Translations under genes and position numbers: made by a program | Notes under the pieces: generated by a model | Told to the model about the DNA's origin: nothing | What the model saw: only the letters and a program-made list of their open reading frames with translations | Databases searched by the model: none | From: Diphasiastrum complanatum | Taxonomy: Eukaryota > Streptophyta > Lycopodiopsida > Lycopodiales > Lycopodiaceae | Reading direction: 5' to 3' | Length of the DNA stretch: 64,000 bases | Assembly (NCBI GenBank): GCA_029204225.1 | Contig: CM055113.1 | Coordinates: 13,032,813 to 13,096,812, forward strand | Shown: positions 35,020-47,124 of the stretch, one piece after another | Numbering within the stretch: the first letter of the stretch is position 1 | How the letters are laid out: every line of letters begins with the position of its first letter

Positions 35020-36350
35020 TAGGTTTTCACTAACTAGTTTAGTTGCATTTTAGCTATTTTCTTGCTTTTTAGAGTAGTTTAGGTAGATTTTTGGGAGTTC
35101 AGAGTTAATTTTTTGTATTTTTTTGTGTTTGGACTATTCACAGCTAGCGGAGGAGGTGTGAGAGGTTAGAGGAGAACCTGAACAGCCTCTAAGGGCTTGA
35201 AACCCAAACCAACCAGCCAAAAAATCCAAAAAAACACACCAACCTACATTTTGGAGGGAAAAAGAGTTTAAAAACTCATCAGATTTTTATATCTCCAGAA
35301 TCAGTGAGAATTAACCCTTGCATGACTAGCAGCATCTCTAGGGTACTGTCCAGACCTGCATAGAAGCCTGCGAGAGTTAGTTCCAAGCAGATTGTAAAAA
35401 TCAGAGAAAAATCGTAAAAAATTCAAAAAACCCTTGAAAAAATCCAAAAAAATTCAAATCTTCATAAGAACTCTCGCAGAGCCCTCTGAAGTTCCATCTC
35501 AGTGAGACCAGGACACAGAGAGGCTTGCAAGAGTTAGTTTGATATCTAAGTGCCTGTGCGAGAGTTCTCAGTGAAAAAAAGACGGGAAAGTACTAGTGAA
35601 CCCTCGTAGACAGCAAAATCTTCAATTCCAGTGGTCAAGAACTCTCGCAGAGGATTTGGAAGTTCCATTTCAGTGAGACCAGGACACAGAAGAGCTTGCG
35701 AGAGTTAGTCTGATTCCAGTGAGCAGAAAATTGGATTTAAGTGCAAAAAAATCACTAAAAAAGTGAAGATCCAGCAAATCCTTCCAGTAAGAACTCTCGC
35801 AGACCCTCTCAATCAATTCAGAGTGTCAATTTACATCAGTGATGAAGCCTGCGAGAGTTAGTGTGAAGATCAAGCCAAAAAAGTGGTTTTGAAACCTCAT
35901 AGACAGTGAAATTTTCACTTCATGCAAGCGTTAACTCTCGCAGAGAATTCTATAGTGAGATCTGCATCAAATCCAACTACTGTGAACCTTGCGAGAGTTA
36001 CTTCCCAGAGATCTGAAAGATATCGAGTTTTTTACTTACAAAAACAGCTAAAGAACCCTCGCACAGCCAACCCTCGCACAAGATAACCCTCGCAGACCAG
36101 ATCAGTGGAAAGATCTGCATAATATCCAGCTACTGTCAAAATCTCAGGTCAATCAGTGCAAAGAGTAAAAAATTATCAAGGAAAAACCACCGTAAAAGGC
36201 CTAAAATTCACTTCCGGCCGATCAGATCGATCAGATCCTTGAAGATCCAGATTGCATTCTACTGTATAAGCAAGATCCAATCACTTTGGAACCCACCATT
36301 GGATGAATCCAAGATTGGCACGATAAATAGCATGAAGGATAGCAAATCAG
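35020..36350 (+). other. Long leader with alternating AACTCTCGCAG / CTGCGAGAGTT motifs
   Basis: No coding is seen. From about 35360 to 36095 the word AACTCTCGCAGA (or AACCCTCGCAGA) and its reverse complement GCGAGAGTTAG occur at least 14 times in roughly alternating orientation, every 40-100 bases. In RNA they could pair with one another. The same words recur in the 3' LTR at 47540-47835. Confidence 0.8.
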
Positions 36351-36377
36351 GCACCACACCTTCCCAGATTAGCAGAT

Positions 36378-36619
36378 GTGCAACAAGAGGCAGAACCGGA
36401 ACCAGCACTAATGGATCCAATGGGCCAACCCGTACCTGTCGCTCCCTTGCAAGCAGTCCGGAGAGCACCACGGATGGAAATACCAAAATACGATAGATCA
36501 TCAGATCCCATCCGATTCTTCCAGATCTGCGAGCAAGCTTGTGAAATCTACAATGAATGGACACCTGCGGAGAAGCTGATGCTATTCCCTATGTCCTTAC
36601 TGGCAGTGGCTCAGGATTG
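36378..36619 (+). pseudogene. Gag N-terminal part of the large gypsy element
   Basis: RMEIPKYDRSSDPIRFF and CEIYNEWTPAEKLMLFPMSL are typical gypsy gag capsid motifs. The frame runs to LLAVAQD at 36615, where the nested element is inserted, and resumes at 41301 with WFFNLSEEENSTWEAV. Confidence 0.8.
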
Positions 36620-37817
36620 CATTGTAAAGCTACCTTTACAAGCTTTACTTCCGGCGCCATTATTGTTTCCGGCGCCAGCAGCGCCCCTGCTGCTCCCGGC
36701 GCCACCGGAGCCCCTATGACCAGAATCCAGTCGGCGCCAAGTTCCTATGGCTGAAAATCTTTGATCGGTTCTAGCGAAGTCCAGAGAGCTCAGATCGATG
36801 TGCAATCACCTCACACGATCTAGGCATGATTAAAGGAAGCATGGGGATCAATAAATTCTAGAGAGAGAAAATGACTTTCTAGAGAGAGAAAATGTGCTTT
36901 ACCAGCCTGGGTAGAGCACTTGGTATGAGGGGAGGTGGCGAATCCCACCAATACTATAGGGGAGTGCGGGTTGCGACTCAGGATGAGCTCCAACCAAGTC
37001 TCAGCCTCCCTTGCTGGAATGTTGTCCTGGCACTCGCCTTGGCATGCCAGCGCCCCGGAGACTAGGGTCGGTCACACACTCGAAATGTAATCTACTCAGA
37101 TTTATCAATAAAGTGGGATTTTTCTCAAATTGACTTTGATTACCTTCTGGGTTTCAGTGTTCGATAAAAGCGCCAGTTGTAAGGCCGCTTCAAACTTTTT
37201 AATTTAGCACATAGCTGAGGGTCGTATCCCGGGACGCCAGCGGTATGCCGTCAGGACCATTCGGTCCGTGGCGCCAGCGGTATGCTATCGGGACCATTTG
37301 GTCCAGGAACTGGTTGTCTCCATATTTGTCGCAGCTTGTGGTTATGAGTGTTCCTTGCATGAACGTGAATGGGTTAAGCACTTGGGGAACGGGCTCTAAC
37401 CTGTCGGCTGAGTTGGATGGCTTGCTTGGGTGGAAGTTACCTGTTTATGATTGTCCAGTCTGGCAAGGCGCCAGGTTGGCTTCCAGCGCTCATGACGAAG
37501 CTTTCAGCTGGTTAAGTCTTATGTAAGTCAGACTGCTTGCTTGGAATGGATGTTACTCGTTTGTAACGAAGCTTCAAGTTGATTAAGTTTGATGTATGTC
37601 GGACGGCTTGCTTGGAGGGAAGCCACCCACATCGGGACCCCGATTTGGCATGGCGCCAGTTTGGATCTCAATGTTGGTTTCAGAACTTCAAGTTGGTTAA
37701 GTCTAATCGTTGTTGGCGAGTTGGCTGCTTGTATGTCAAGTGGGTTTGGATGACAAGAGTTGAAGGCTGGGAAGCTAAGTCATGGTTCTCGGCTCCCTTT
37801 GGGATGCCTGTGCTACA
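36620..37817 (+). repeat. Left LTR of nested element
   Basis: Starts CATTGTAAAG (TGTTTTAAAG in the right copy) and ends GTGCTACA. The first 120 bp contain several CCGGCGCC blocks. It includes TGTAAAGCTACCTTTACA, a short hairpin. Confidence 0.9.
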
Positions 37818-37819
37818 TG

Positions 37820-37831
37820 TGGTATCAGAGC
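37820..37831 (+). other. Primer-binding site, tRNA-iMet type
   Basis: TGGTATCAGAGC starts two bases after the left LTR. Confidence 0.88.
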
Positions 37832-40138
37832 CGACTGGCCGGTCAGCTATGCGGATTTCACAGAAATGGCCACTATTTGGGGATCATCAAGACAACTGTT
37901 GTGCAAGGGTGTTGCCCACAGTGTAAACGTGCGTCCACGGTCGGGGTGGTCGGCAGAACGGGGGACTTGATGAGTCAAGGTGCTGCCCTTGAGGTGTAAG
38001 CACGGTCAGTTCTCGCGATTCGGGCCTGGCGCTATCTGCACGTAGGACAGATGAGACAGTGTGCTACCATTAGGTTGGCGTAAGCACGGTCTGTGCCTTG
38101 TGGGGTGCGGAGCGACATATTCGAAATGTACGGGTTAACCATTGATACAGAGATGTTGCTCGAATTCGGGTGTAAAGCACGAGTGGTTAGCTGCCGGTGC
38201 GGGATAGCTGCCGATCGTTTAGTTATAAGGGCTATCGACCAAAAAGTGGTGGGGTGTGACTGAGGCAAGGTGCTACTTAATGGTGAAAGCACGGATAGTT
38301 GGGGGGTGTTCTCTGTGGGCTGATTCTGTGATCGATCTGTATGGGCGCGACCAGGCAAAGGTCCTTTGGCAGGACTATCTCAAAGGGGGACCTTGTCTTT
38401 GTTACCTGTTAGTAAACCTGCCTGAGTGTCTTGCTTGCATGTATTCGTGGTGAGTCTTAGTACTCGTGCTTTGCCTAGTTTGCATGATTGCTTGTGATAC
38501 AAGGAGCCGATGGCTCGAGAAGGAACCTTTCTTTTGAAGGCTGACACCATCAAACAAAGAGGACTACAGAATCTGTGGGGCGGATTTGCAGTTCAAGTAC
38601 TCGCACGTGAACGACAACGAAATGACTGGATTTTTGCAAAGGATGGATGGCTAGCCTATTTCTTGGGTTAGTTTCGTTTGCGACGACGCCCACCAAATGC
38701 AAGCAGGAAGTCAAAAGTTGGAAAGAGCAATTTCAAGGGAGATCTTCTATGGAGCAGTTGGTTTTCATTTGGGATGGCTACCTTCGGAACTGAAACTCAC
38801 TGAGCATGGGTGATATCCAATATCAGTTCGGTTTTTCCTCAAAGGGGAAAAGACTAGGATACTCTTCAGAGATTGGCAACAAGTTGGATCAAGCCATAAT
38901 CCTAGCAGATGGGAAGCAAAGTGTTGCAAAGGCTTTTTGTCTGAGAGCTCTACTCTAAGCCCGATCAACTGTTTTTATAAGTGGAGGGAAACAATCACAC
39001 ACACCTCTCTCTTGGGGAAAATTTTGAATGAAAGTCGATCAAAATGGGGGCAATGTCAAAGTGACCTAGCCATACTCACACGAGGAGACTGGCGAACTTT
39101 GGACCTAATAAGTTGACAAGTTTTTGTTGTGGAAAGGAAAGCTTGTTATAGGCTTTCTCTGCACCAGCAATGATGAGGAGACATAATGAGTACGCTGACT
39201 TGTGTTACGTGTAAGGCACCTGATCAATGAAGGAACTGTGAAAGTTGAGTCTTGCACGAGAGACTTGGTACTTCGAGCGGACGCTAAGGGATAGTTCGTA
39301 TTGAAAATCGGACTAGTGCAAACTTTGGGTGCATGTGTCTGATTCAAAGAGAGCTGAAGCCAAGCCAGATGTACACTTCTTGTTTTGACTGTGAGACAAC
39401 TGACCAGTGATGGAATTGTGAAGTCAAGTTTTGCGCGACGGACATGGCGCTTCAAACAAACGCGAAGAGATAGTTCGTATGCGGATCAAACTGGTGCGAC
39501 CCCTTGGCTCTCCACGAGGTCAATGGTTACATTTGGGCTGATTCAAAGACAGCTACTTCAAGCTAAGTGAGAGGTGCATTGTGGAGTACTCAATCTTTGC
39601 CTACCTTAAAGAGCCAAGAAAGAAAAGTATCAAGATCAAGCTGGGACAAGGAGAGAAATCTAGGCGCGAAAGCAACAAGGCACGGAGTGGACCATAAAGT
39701 GGACAATAAATGATAAATCCTTTGGCTCAGAGAGCCTTGATACCTGTGCAGAACTGATCAAATCTGGAGCTCAGGGAGCTCAACACAAAGTGCATCAAGG
39801 ACAAATCAAGAGGTCAAAGGAGTTCCAAAGTCAAAAGTCAGAAGCGACAGGGGCGAACATTTCACAGAAAGGCCTCTGTCACCAGTTAATAAGGTTCTTG
39901 GGTTTTACGTAAGCGATATAAAATCTACGCTTTTCCCAGACAAAGTGATATTTTCAAGCTATGTAATTTTTCAGTACAAAGAGCTGAGCCTCCGACTTGT
40001 GGTGTGCCAGCTTCAATTTTAATAAAAAGTGGCCAGTAAATTGAGTACTGTGCCAAGTAGATCAAATATATAGTTAATTTTAATTGGAGGCACCTTTACT
40101 TTAATCTGACATCTGATGAGGACATCAGATTTTATAAA
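37832..40138 (+). other. Internal region of nested element, non-coding
   Basis: No gag or pol motif is seen. A 53-codon frame begins ATGGCTCGAGAAGGA at 38511 (MAREGTFLLKADTIKQRG...) but matches nothing I know. A degenerate tandem duplication of about 190 bp occupies 39190-39570. Confidence 0.6.
39190..39570. repeat. Degenerate tandem duplication, about 190 bp
   Basis: The phrases CTGATCAATGAAGGAACTGTGAA...GCGGACGC...GATAGTTCGTAT and CTGACCAGTGATGGAATTGTGAA...CAAACGCG...GATAGTTCGTAT, both followed by TCTGATTCAAAGA-like words, occur twice in the same order. Confidence 0.65.
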
Positions 40139-40150
40139 CGGTGGGGTGGA
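40139..40150 (+). other. Polypurine tract of nested element
   Basis: CGGTGGGGTGGA lies immediately before the right LTR. Confidence 0.7.
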
Positions 40151-41300
40151 TGTTTTAAAGCTACCTTTACAAGCTTTACTTCCGGCGCCACTGGTGCCAG
40201 CATTGTCTCCGGCGCCAGTAGCGCTCCTGCTGCTCCCGGCGCCGTCGGCGCCCCTATGACCAGAATCCAGCCTGCGCCAACTTCCTATGGCTGAAAATCT
40301 TTGATCGGTTCTAGCGAAGTCCAGAGAGCTCAGATCGATGTGCAATCACCTCACATGATCTAGGCATGATTAAAGGAAGCATGGGGATCAATAAATTCTA
40401 GAGAGAGAAAATGTGCTTTACTAGCCTGGGTAGAGCACTTGGTATGAGGGGAGGTGGCGAATCCCACCAATACTATAGGGGAGTGCGAGTTGCGACTCAG
40501 GGCGAGCTCCAACCAAGTCTCAGCCTCCCTTGCTGGAATGTTGTCCTGGCACTCGCCTTGGCATGCCAGCGCCTCGGAGACTAGGGTTGGTCATACACTC
40601 GAAATGTAACCTTCTCAGATTTATCAATAAAGTGGGATTTTCCTCAAACTGACTCTGATTACCTTTTGGGTTTCAGTGTTCGGTAAAAGCGCCAGTTGTA
40701 AGGTCGTATCCCAGGACGCCAATGGTATGCCGTCGGGACCATTCGGTCCGTGGCGCCAGCGGTATTCTGTCGGGACCATTTGGTCCAGGAACTAATTGTC
40801 TCCATATCTGTCGCGGCTTGTGGTTTTGAGTGTTCCTTGCATGAACGTGAATGGGTTAAGCTCTTGGGGAACGGGCTCTAACCTGTCGGATGAGTTGGAT
40901 GGCTTGATTGGGTGGAAGTTACCTGTTTATGGTTGTCCAGTCTGGAGTGGCACCAGGTTGGCTTCTAGCGCTTGTGACAAAGCTTTCAGTTGGTTAAGTC
41001 TGATGTAAGTTAGACCGCTTGCTTGGAATGGATGTTACTCGTTTGTAACGAAGCTTCGAGTTGGTTAAGTTTGATGAATGTCGGGTGGCTTGCTTGGAGG
41101 GAAGTCATCCACATCAGGACCCCTGATCTGGCATGGCGCCAGGTTGGATCTCAATGTTGGTTTCGAAACTTCAAGTTGGTTAAGTCTGATCGTTGTTGGC
41201 GAGTTGGCTGCTTGTATGTCAAGTGGGTTTGGATGGCAAGAGTTGAAGGCTGGGAAGCTAAGTCGTGGTTCCCAGCTCCCTTTGGGATGCTTGCGCTACA
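40151..41300 (+). repeat. Right LTR of nested element
   Basis: Starts TGTTTTAAAG and ends TTGCGCTACA. It aligns with 36620-37817 with substitutions and small deletions; the left copy has a duplicated AGAGAGAAAATG segment and about 20 extra bases near 37190. Confidence 0.9.
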
Positions 41301-41305
41301 GATTG

Positions 41306-42662
41306 GTTTTTCAACCTGTCAGAGGAAGAAAATTCCACCTGGGAAGCAGTTAAAGCGGCTTTCATTACGCGCTCAAACCAAGAAAGTTCCTGGAAGACCT
41401 GTTTCTCCTGCTGAGCAGAGTCAAGATGAGAAAACGAGAAAGGGTCCGGGACTATATTGGACGGGTAAAACATCTACGATCCGAGTGCAGTGTAGTCCTA
41501 ACTCCCGATCATGTGGTGATCATGTGGTTCGTAGCCGGATTACCACGAAGCATCAGAAGAGAACTGAAATGACAGGAGCAGTACGCTTCTCTGCAAAAAG
41601 CTATGGAAGATGCCATCAGGGAAGAGGATGAGAGATCTGACGACGAATATCCTTCCACCCACACTCCTAGTCCCTCGATCGCATCATCATCATCAAACGC
41701 ATCCGCTCTCTCCACAGAACTGCTGTTGGAGCAAATGACAAAATTACACAAACAACAGATGGAGCAACTTACGGCGCAGTTTGGCCAAAAATTGAAAGCC
41801 TTACAAGGAACTGTAGCAGTAACTCCACATCAATCAAAACCAAACCAGTTGCAGTATCCTCAACGGGAGAATGTACGGTGTTCAGTATGCACGCAAAACC
41901 ATACAACGAACGAGTGTCCAGTCCTAAAGCAAAATCTGAGACTGACACATAGATTATGCCATCTGTGCAATGCAATATCGCACGATACGACATTTTGCCC
42001 GTTTAGCCCCCGGATTGTTCAACAGAAGAGATGTCCTTATCAGACTTCCTATCCTTATCATCAAGGGGCACCCAACGCGGCACCAAGGTATGGCGCACCA
42101 GATCAACCACAATGTATGGCCTTACCTGCTCCACCAGGGCTAGCCAATCAACAAGTGGCCCATGTAAATCTGACAGTAGCAAAACCAGAGATGCAAATGC
42201 CACCTCAACCTGAGCAACAGCAATGGTACGGACCAGATGAACCATTTATGGATCCTGCCATAAATGAATATGTTTCGGCCTATGCAGCTCAAACTCAGCA
42301 CCAAGGCAGAAGAAATTATGGCTGCTACGGATGCGGTGAAGGAGACAGAATAGCATAATGTCCCTACAAATGACAATATACAACCTCCTGTCGAGAATGC
42401 GGTTATGGACACTGTTACAAGAATTGTCCATTTAAACCTGGAAACAATGCACCTCTTAACCTCGTTTTCATACAACAACTAGTAGTTCCAGCAGGGATGC
42501 CATCGGAAGGTCGACAATTCCACGCTCCTGTGTTAGCTGCTACGCGAGCAGATAAGAGGAAGAAAGTGACTCCCTCACCACCACCATCGGTCACTGATGA
42601 CCAACCCTCAACTTCAGCGCCATATCCAAATGGAGGGAAAAGAGAAGACAGTACCAGAAAAT
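41306..42662 (+). pseudogene. Gag of large gypsy element, C-terminal part with four zinc knuckles
   Basis: Resumes after the nested element with WFFNLSEEENSTWEAVKAAF, then in another frame MRKRERVRDYIGRVKHL and MWFVAGLPRSIRRELK. A long open stretch (41603-42358) carries a glutamine-rich helix. Four cysteine/histidine knuckles follow: CSVCTQNHTTNEC, CHLCNAISHDTTFC, CYGCGEGDRIA-C (histidine replaced) and CRECGYGHCYKNC. Stops at 41572, 42356 and 42371 and a frameshift near 41400 break it. Most gypsy gags have one knuckle, so four is notable. Confidence 0.82.
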
Positions 42663-42786
42663 AAGACATTAAAAAGCACAAGCGGAGGAAAAAGAGAAAG
42701 AAAGAGACAATCCCACAAAAACTCCAGTCGGCGTCGAACGGGAACCGCAAGCTGGCTCACCACTGCGCACTGATCAGAATGATCGG

Positions 42787-43758
42787 TTGCACCAACATGA
42801 ACCACCTTTTCACATGGTGGAGCCCGAGGAACCACACACTCAAAGGCTCACACTTTTGCTGTCAAGCCATGTTAGTTTACCACTCGAAGAACTACTGCGG
42901 ATTGCACCACAAGCGAAAAGCCTTCTAGCTGAATGGGCCAAAGTGGATGAGGAGCCTGTAGCGCCTGAGCCCATATATTGTGCAGGCTATGATGAAACAA
43001 ATAACGTCCTCCACATCGGAGCAGCATGGGAAAGTGAGGAACACAACATCACTTTGCCAATCAAACACAAGAGATACGAGGACGAGGCGACAGTGGTAGA
43101 TGAAGGATTGAGTGTCAATCTGATCTCCACTACTTTATATGAAAAATGGAGTTTACAAGGATTGAAGCCAACAAGATTCGCCATCAAGCTAGTAGATCAA
43201 TCCTGTGTGAAACCAAAAGGTATAGTTGCCGATATCCCCGTAAAGATAGTAGACATGCAGTTTGTGATCACTTTTGTAGTCATGGATATACCTGAATTTC
43301 CATCTACATACCGTGTTTTATTGGAAAGACCATGGTTGAGGACTGCGCAAGTAGTACACAACTGGGGTACAGGGAAACTCACCTTCGAGAACAGAGAACA
43401 GGCTGTAAAGGTTGATCCAACCACATGGGCGGTGAAACCTATTGCACCCAAGGCCGATGACGGATCATCCACGACAGATCATACGATTGATCGCCCAAGG
43501 CCAGCCAAGGGAGGTCACTATCATTCAGAGACGGATGTCGTGAGATGGACAGATGCATTAGCACCCATTAACTGCCAAGCATGTCAATATGAATCAGATC
43601 CAGAACCTAGTACATTTTCACTCAAATGTTACACTATGGAAACACCAATCACATTTGGGGTGAATATGATAAACGTAGCATGGCTGTCAACGGAGCCTAT
43701 TGAGAACCCAGCGGACGATGATCTAGTCCCTTGGCAACATGCTCTAACTTATAATTAG
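42787..43758 (+). pseudogene. Aspartic protease region of large gypsy element
   Basis: A 323-residue open frame. The retropepsin core reads ATVVDEGLSVNLIS, so the usual D-S/T-G is D-E-G. The flap and second half are recognisable (VLLERPWLR, and LTFENREQAVKVDPTTWAV after it). The family resemblance is clear from the two decayed copies, but whether D-E-G would be active is doubtful. A stop separates it from the linker before RT. Confidence 0.75.
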
Positions 43759-44610
43759 GAGATTGAGCTGACTGATGAACAGGTCCTACACCACATGGAT
43801 CCAGATCGTTATGAAACCAAGAAGGTACCAGCTCAACCACCACAAAAGTCTGCTATGGCAAAAGTCTCAAGGATCGATCCACCCAAGGCACCTGCGAATA
43901 AGAATAATCAGTTGAAGCAACGCTACAACCAAGTGATCCGATGGAGTGACCTACCCGAAGAGGCAATAGCTACAGTGGACGTTGATATTCACAACCATGA
44001 GGCGAATGTCACGGCAGTCCCAAAGAAAGACAACAAGGATGAACCCACCAAAATGACAAAAAAGAGCAAAAAGAAGGTGTTGGATTCCTTAAAGTAAATC
44101 CAGTTGGACTCAGATACAGCGTCATCTTCTACATAGGTGACAGAAAATCAAAAAATGGCCAGTCGGACCAGGATCAATATGCTGAAAGAGAAATCTCGAC
44201 GAGCTCCAGTTCACGAGATGCTTGATACTTTCAAGAATTATGCTTTGGACGATGTGGTAATCATGATGCCGCAAGCCCAGCGAGAACCTGATCAAAGTCA
44301 GGCACCAGCGGAACAAGTCTTTGAGGGACCTGCACGAACACAGCCGATGAATCTTGCAGAGCTAGGAGAAGAAGAAAAGATAGTGCATGTGGGAGAGCAA
44401 TTAACACCCACGCAGTTCAAGAGACTACGATCCTTGTTGGTGTAATATAAAGACTGTTTTGCCTGAAGCTATAGTGATCTAAAGAACATTCCGCCAACAG
44501 TAGTCCAACATACCATACCCTTGGTGGACGGAGCAGTCCCCCAGGTGAGTCGTTAATACCACTGCAACCCGAATTATACAGAACTGATCAAGCAGGAGCT
44601 GCAAAAGCTG
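43759..44610 (+). pseudogene. Protease-RT linker of large gypsy element
   Basis: Lysine-rich, interrupted frames (KMTKKSKKKVLDSLK; TRINMLKEKSRRAPVHEML), then GEQLTPTQFKRLRSLL, DCFA and SDLKNIPPTVVQHTIPLVDG, the segment just before RT in Tat-like elements. Several stops are present. Confidence 0.7.
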
Positions 44611-45893
44611 ATGGACGCAGATTTCATTTACGAGATCGAGCACACAGAATGGGTATCGCCAATAGTTATAGTACCCAAGAAGAATGGCAAAATGCAGATC
44701 TGTGTGAATCTGAAGGCGCTAAATGCAGTCACCAAAAAGGACCATTTTTCTTTACCATTTACGAAAAGTATTCTTGACAGGGTACCTGGCGCCGAAGCCT
44801 AAAATTTCTGGACGGCTTCAACCTACAACCAAGTGAAAATAGCCCCCCAGGACTAGCACAAGACAACATTTGCCACGAAATGGGGAATCTATGCCTATAA
44901 AGTGATGTCATTCGGACTTTGCAATGCCCCAAGCACTTTCTAGTGAGTCATGCAAGCGACATTCAAAGATTATTTGCAAAAATTTTTGGAAATTTTCTTG
45001 GACGATCTGTGCGTGCATGGACCAGATTCAGAACACTTATCCAATTTGGAGAAGGTGTTACAAAATGTAGCGAATACCAGATCTCCCTGAATCCAGAAAA
45101 ATGTCAATTCTGGGTGACACATGGCCTGATTCTCGGCCATATAGTGTCAAGACACGGGATCGCCACATACCTATCAAAGATCAAGATCATTATTGATCTA
45201 CCACCACCGGGGACAATCTGCGAGGTCTACATTTTCATGGGTCATGCTAACTATTATAGGATCTTCATTCTTGATTTTGAGGAGTTAGCCAGACCAATCT
45301 ACAAACTCACAACGGAGCCACATTGGAATGAGGAGGCCCTAAAGGCTTTCCAAAAGCTTAAGGATGCATTGGCTTCAGCACCAATCTTACGCCCACCCAA
45401 TTGGTCCATTGAGTTTCACGTGCATACGGACGCATCGAAGTATGCAGTTGGAGCAGTCTCAACCCAGCCAGGTGAACACAAAAAGGATTTTCCAATCCGG
45501 TTTGCAAGCCGACAGCTCAGTGATACCGAAATGAACTATTCAACCACAAAGCAGGAAGCACTGACAATGATCTATGCAGTTAAGAAATTTCGACATTACT
45601 TGATGGCCACACATTTTGCTTTTTATACGAATCATCAACCCTTGCTCTATCTCGTTAATAAAACTTGCAACACCGGAAGAATCACCAGATGGCTACTTCT
45701 GTTATTGGAGTCTGATTTTCGGATAGTAGTTCGCAAGGGAAAACAACACTACATGGCAGATCATGTGTCACAAATCAAGGGAAAGGAGATTGCAACCCAA
45801 CCCGATGATGAGTGGGTAGATGCTGTCTTATTTTACGTGGACACAGTACCACAATGGGTTGCCAACATTGTTGAATATCTAATGCGGGGCTAA
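44611..45893 (+). pseudogene. Reverse transcriptase and RNase H of large gypsy element
   Basis: Motifs in order: EWVSPIVIVPKKNGKMQICV, FWTASTYNQVKIAPQD, MSFGLCNAPSTF, the catalytic EIFLDDLCVHG, LNPEKCQFWV, GHANYYRIFI. RNase H then follows with HTDASKYAVGAV, KQEALTMIYAVKKFRHYL and YTNHQPLLYL, where the usual D of TDHQPL has become N. Stops and frameshifts lie near 44800, 44855, 44941 and 45070. RNase H itself is open. Confidence 0.87.
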
Positions 45894-45929
45894 CCAGACA
45901 AATCACTACCAAAGGCGGAACAGCGGAAA

Positions 45930-47105
45930 TTGATCTTGAAGGCTAGACCTTATCAGCTGATTGCCGGCCAGTTGTATTTAAGAGGTCTTGATGGAATTCT
46001 TCAGCGGTGCATTCTTCCTCATGAGACCACCCAGATCATTTCACTTTCACATGAAGGCATGGGTGGGGGTCATTTTGCATCTGACATTATAGTTCGCAAG
46101 ATCCTACAATCAGGATGTCGGTGGCCAACGATTCATAAAGATACGGAGGAATACTTGAAAAAGTGCGATGTGTGCCAAAGGGCAAGGAGACCAATGAGAT
46201 TGAACTATGATCTACTGCACCCAGTCTTAGCCCAAGCACCATTCAAAAAATGGGGATTGGATTATATTGGTTCAATTCACCCTGTATCAAGGACTTCCCA
46301 GGCTCGATACATAATTATAGCCACAGACTACCTCACCAAATGGGTCGAAGCCAAGGCAGTAAGAGTAGCTGATGCTAGGACCACTGCCAAGTTCCTTTAT
46401 GAAAATATCATTGTGCGCTTCGGATGCCCAGTGGAGCTAGTCAGTGATCGCGGAAGCCATTTCATCAACGAGACCATCAAGGTCCTATTGGAGAAATTCT
46501 TCGTGATCCACAAAACCAGTTACGTCTTATTATCCTCGTGGTAATGGCAAGCAGAATCATCCAATAAGATCCTGTGTAGCGTTCTCACGAAAACAGTTGA
46601 AACTAGCAGATCAGATTGGGAACACAAGTTGCATGCTGCATTGTCGGCATTTAGGACAACATATAAAGAAAGCACTTATCAAACACCCTTCCAATTGGTA
46701 TATGGTCAGGATGCTGTGATGCCAGTAGAGTTTTTAATTCCTTCATTAAGGATTGCCACCGCGCAACATCTTAATGAGTCCAATTCTCTACAGCTATGCC
46801 ACGAAGCTCTACATAAACTCTGTGAAACACGCTTACTAGTTGTGCATGCACTGGCAGCTAAAAAAGAAAGACACAAAGCTTGGCATGATCGAAGATTACA
46901 AAAGAAGGATCTTTGTTCAGGAGATCTGGTCCTAATGTATAAAACCAAGGCGATCAAGGAGAAGTTAAAACTCACTGGCGAAGGTCCTTATAGGATCAAG
47001 AAAATTCTTAATCATGGAGCCGTGAACTTAGAAAAACTAGATGGGACGCCATTCGACACACCCATCAACGGTAGCCGGTTGCACAAGTACTGGCCACCAC
47101 AGTAA
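45930..47105 (+). pseudogene. Integrase of large gypsy element, no chromodomain
   Basis: The N-terminal zinc finger (LSHEGMGGGHFASD... KKCDVCQRARRP) leads to the core with LDYIGSIHP, VELVSDRGSHF and, after a frameshift and stop near 46540, QAESSNKILCSV. The C-terminal part (46629-47105) reads AFRTTYKESTYQTPFQLVYG, GDLVLMYKTKAIKEKL, LTGEGPYRIKKIL and ends INGSRLHKYWPPQ. There is no chromodomain. The catalytic D, D and E are still present. Confidence 0.87.
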
Positions 47106-47114
47106 GACAGATCC

Positions 47115-47124
47115 AAATTGGGGG
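47115..47124 (+). other. Polypurine tract
   Basis: AAATTGGGGG directly before TGGCACG. Confidence 0.6.

Larger units (their letters stand above)
36620..41300 (+). mobile_element. Nested non-autonomous LTR retrotransposon
   Basis: Two LTRs of 1198 and 1150 bp flank 2.3 kb with no retroviral coding. GATTG is duplicated exactly at both outer edges (36615-36619 and 41301-41305), and gag of the host element continues across it. A primer site follows the left LTR and a PPT precedes the right one. The first two bases of the left LTR are CA instead of TG. Its size and lack of genes fit the LARD class. Confidence 0.9.

Noticed and set aside
36557-38450. Several 60-115 residue frames, some Ala/Pro-rich
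   Set aside because: They lie in the LTR of the nested element and differ between its two LTR copies.
40796-41631. A 202-residue frame
   Set aside because: It runs from LTR into gag in the wrong frame; the real gag motifs are read in the other two frames.
41603-42750. Minus-strand frames opposite gag
   Set aside because: They are antisense shadows of the gag frame with its zinc knuckles.
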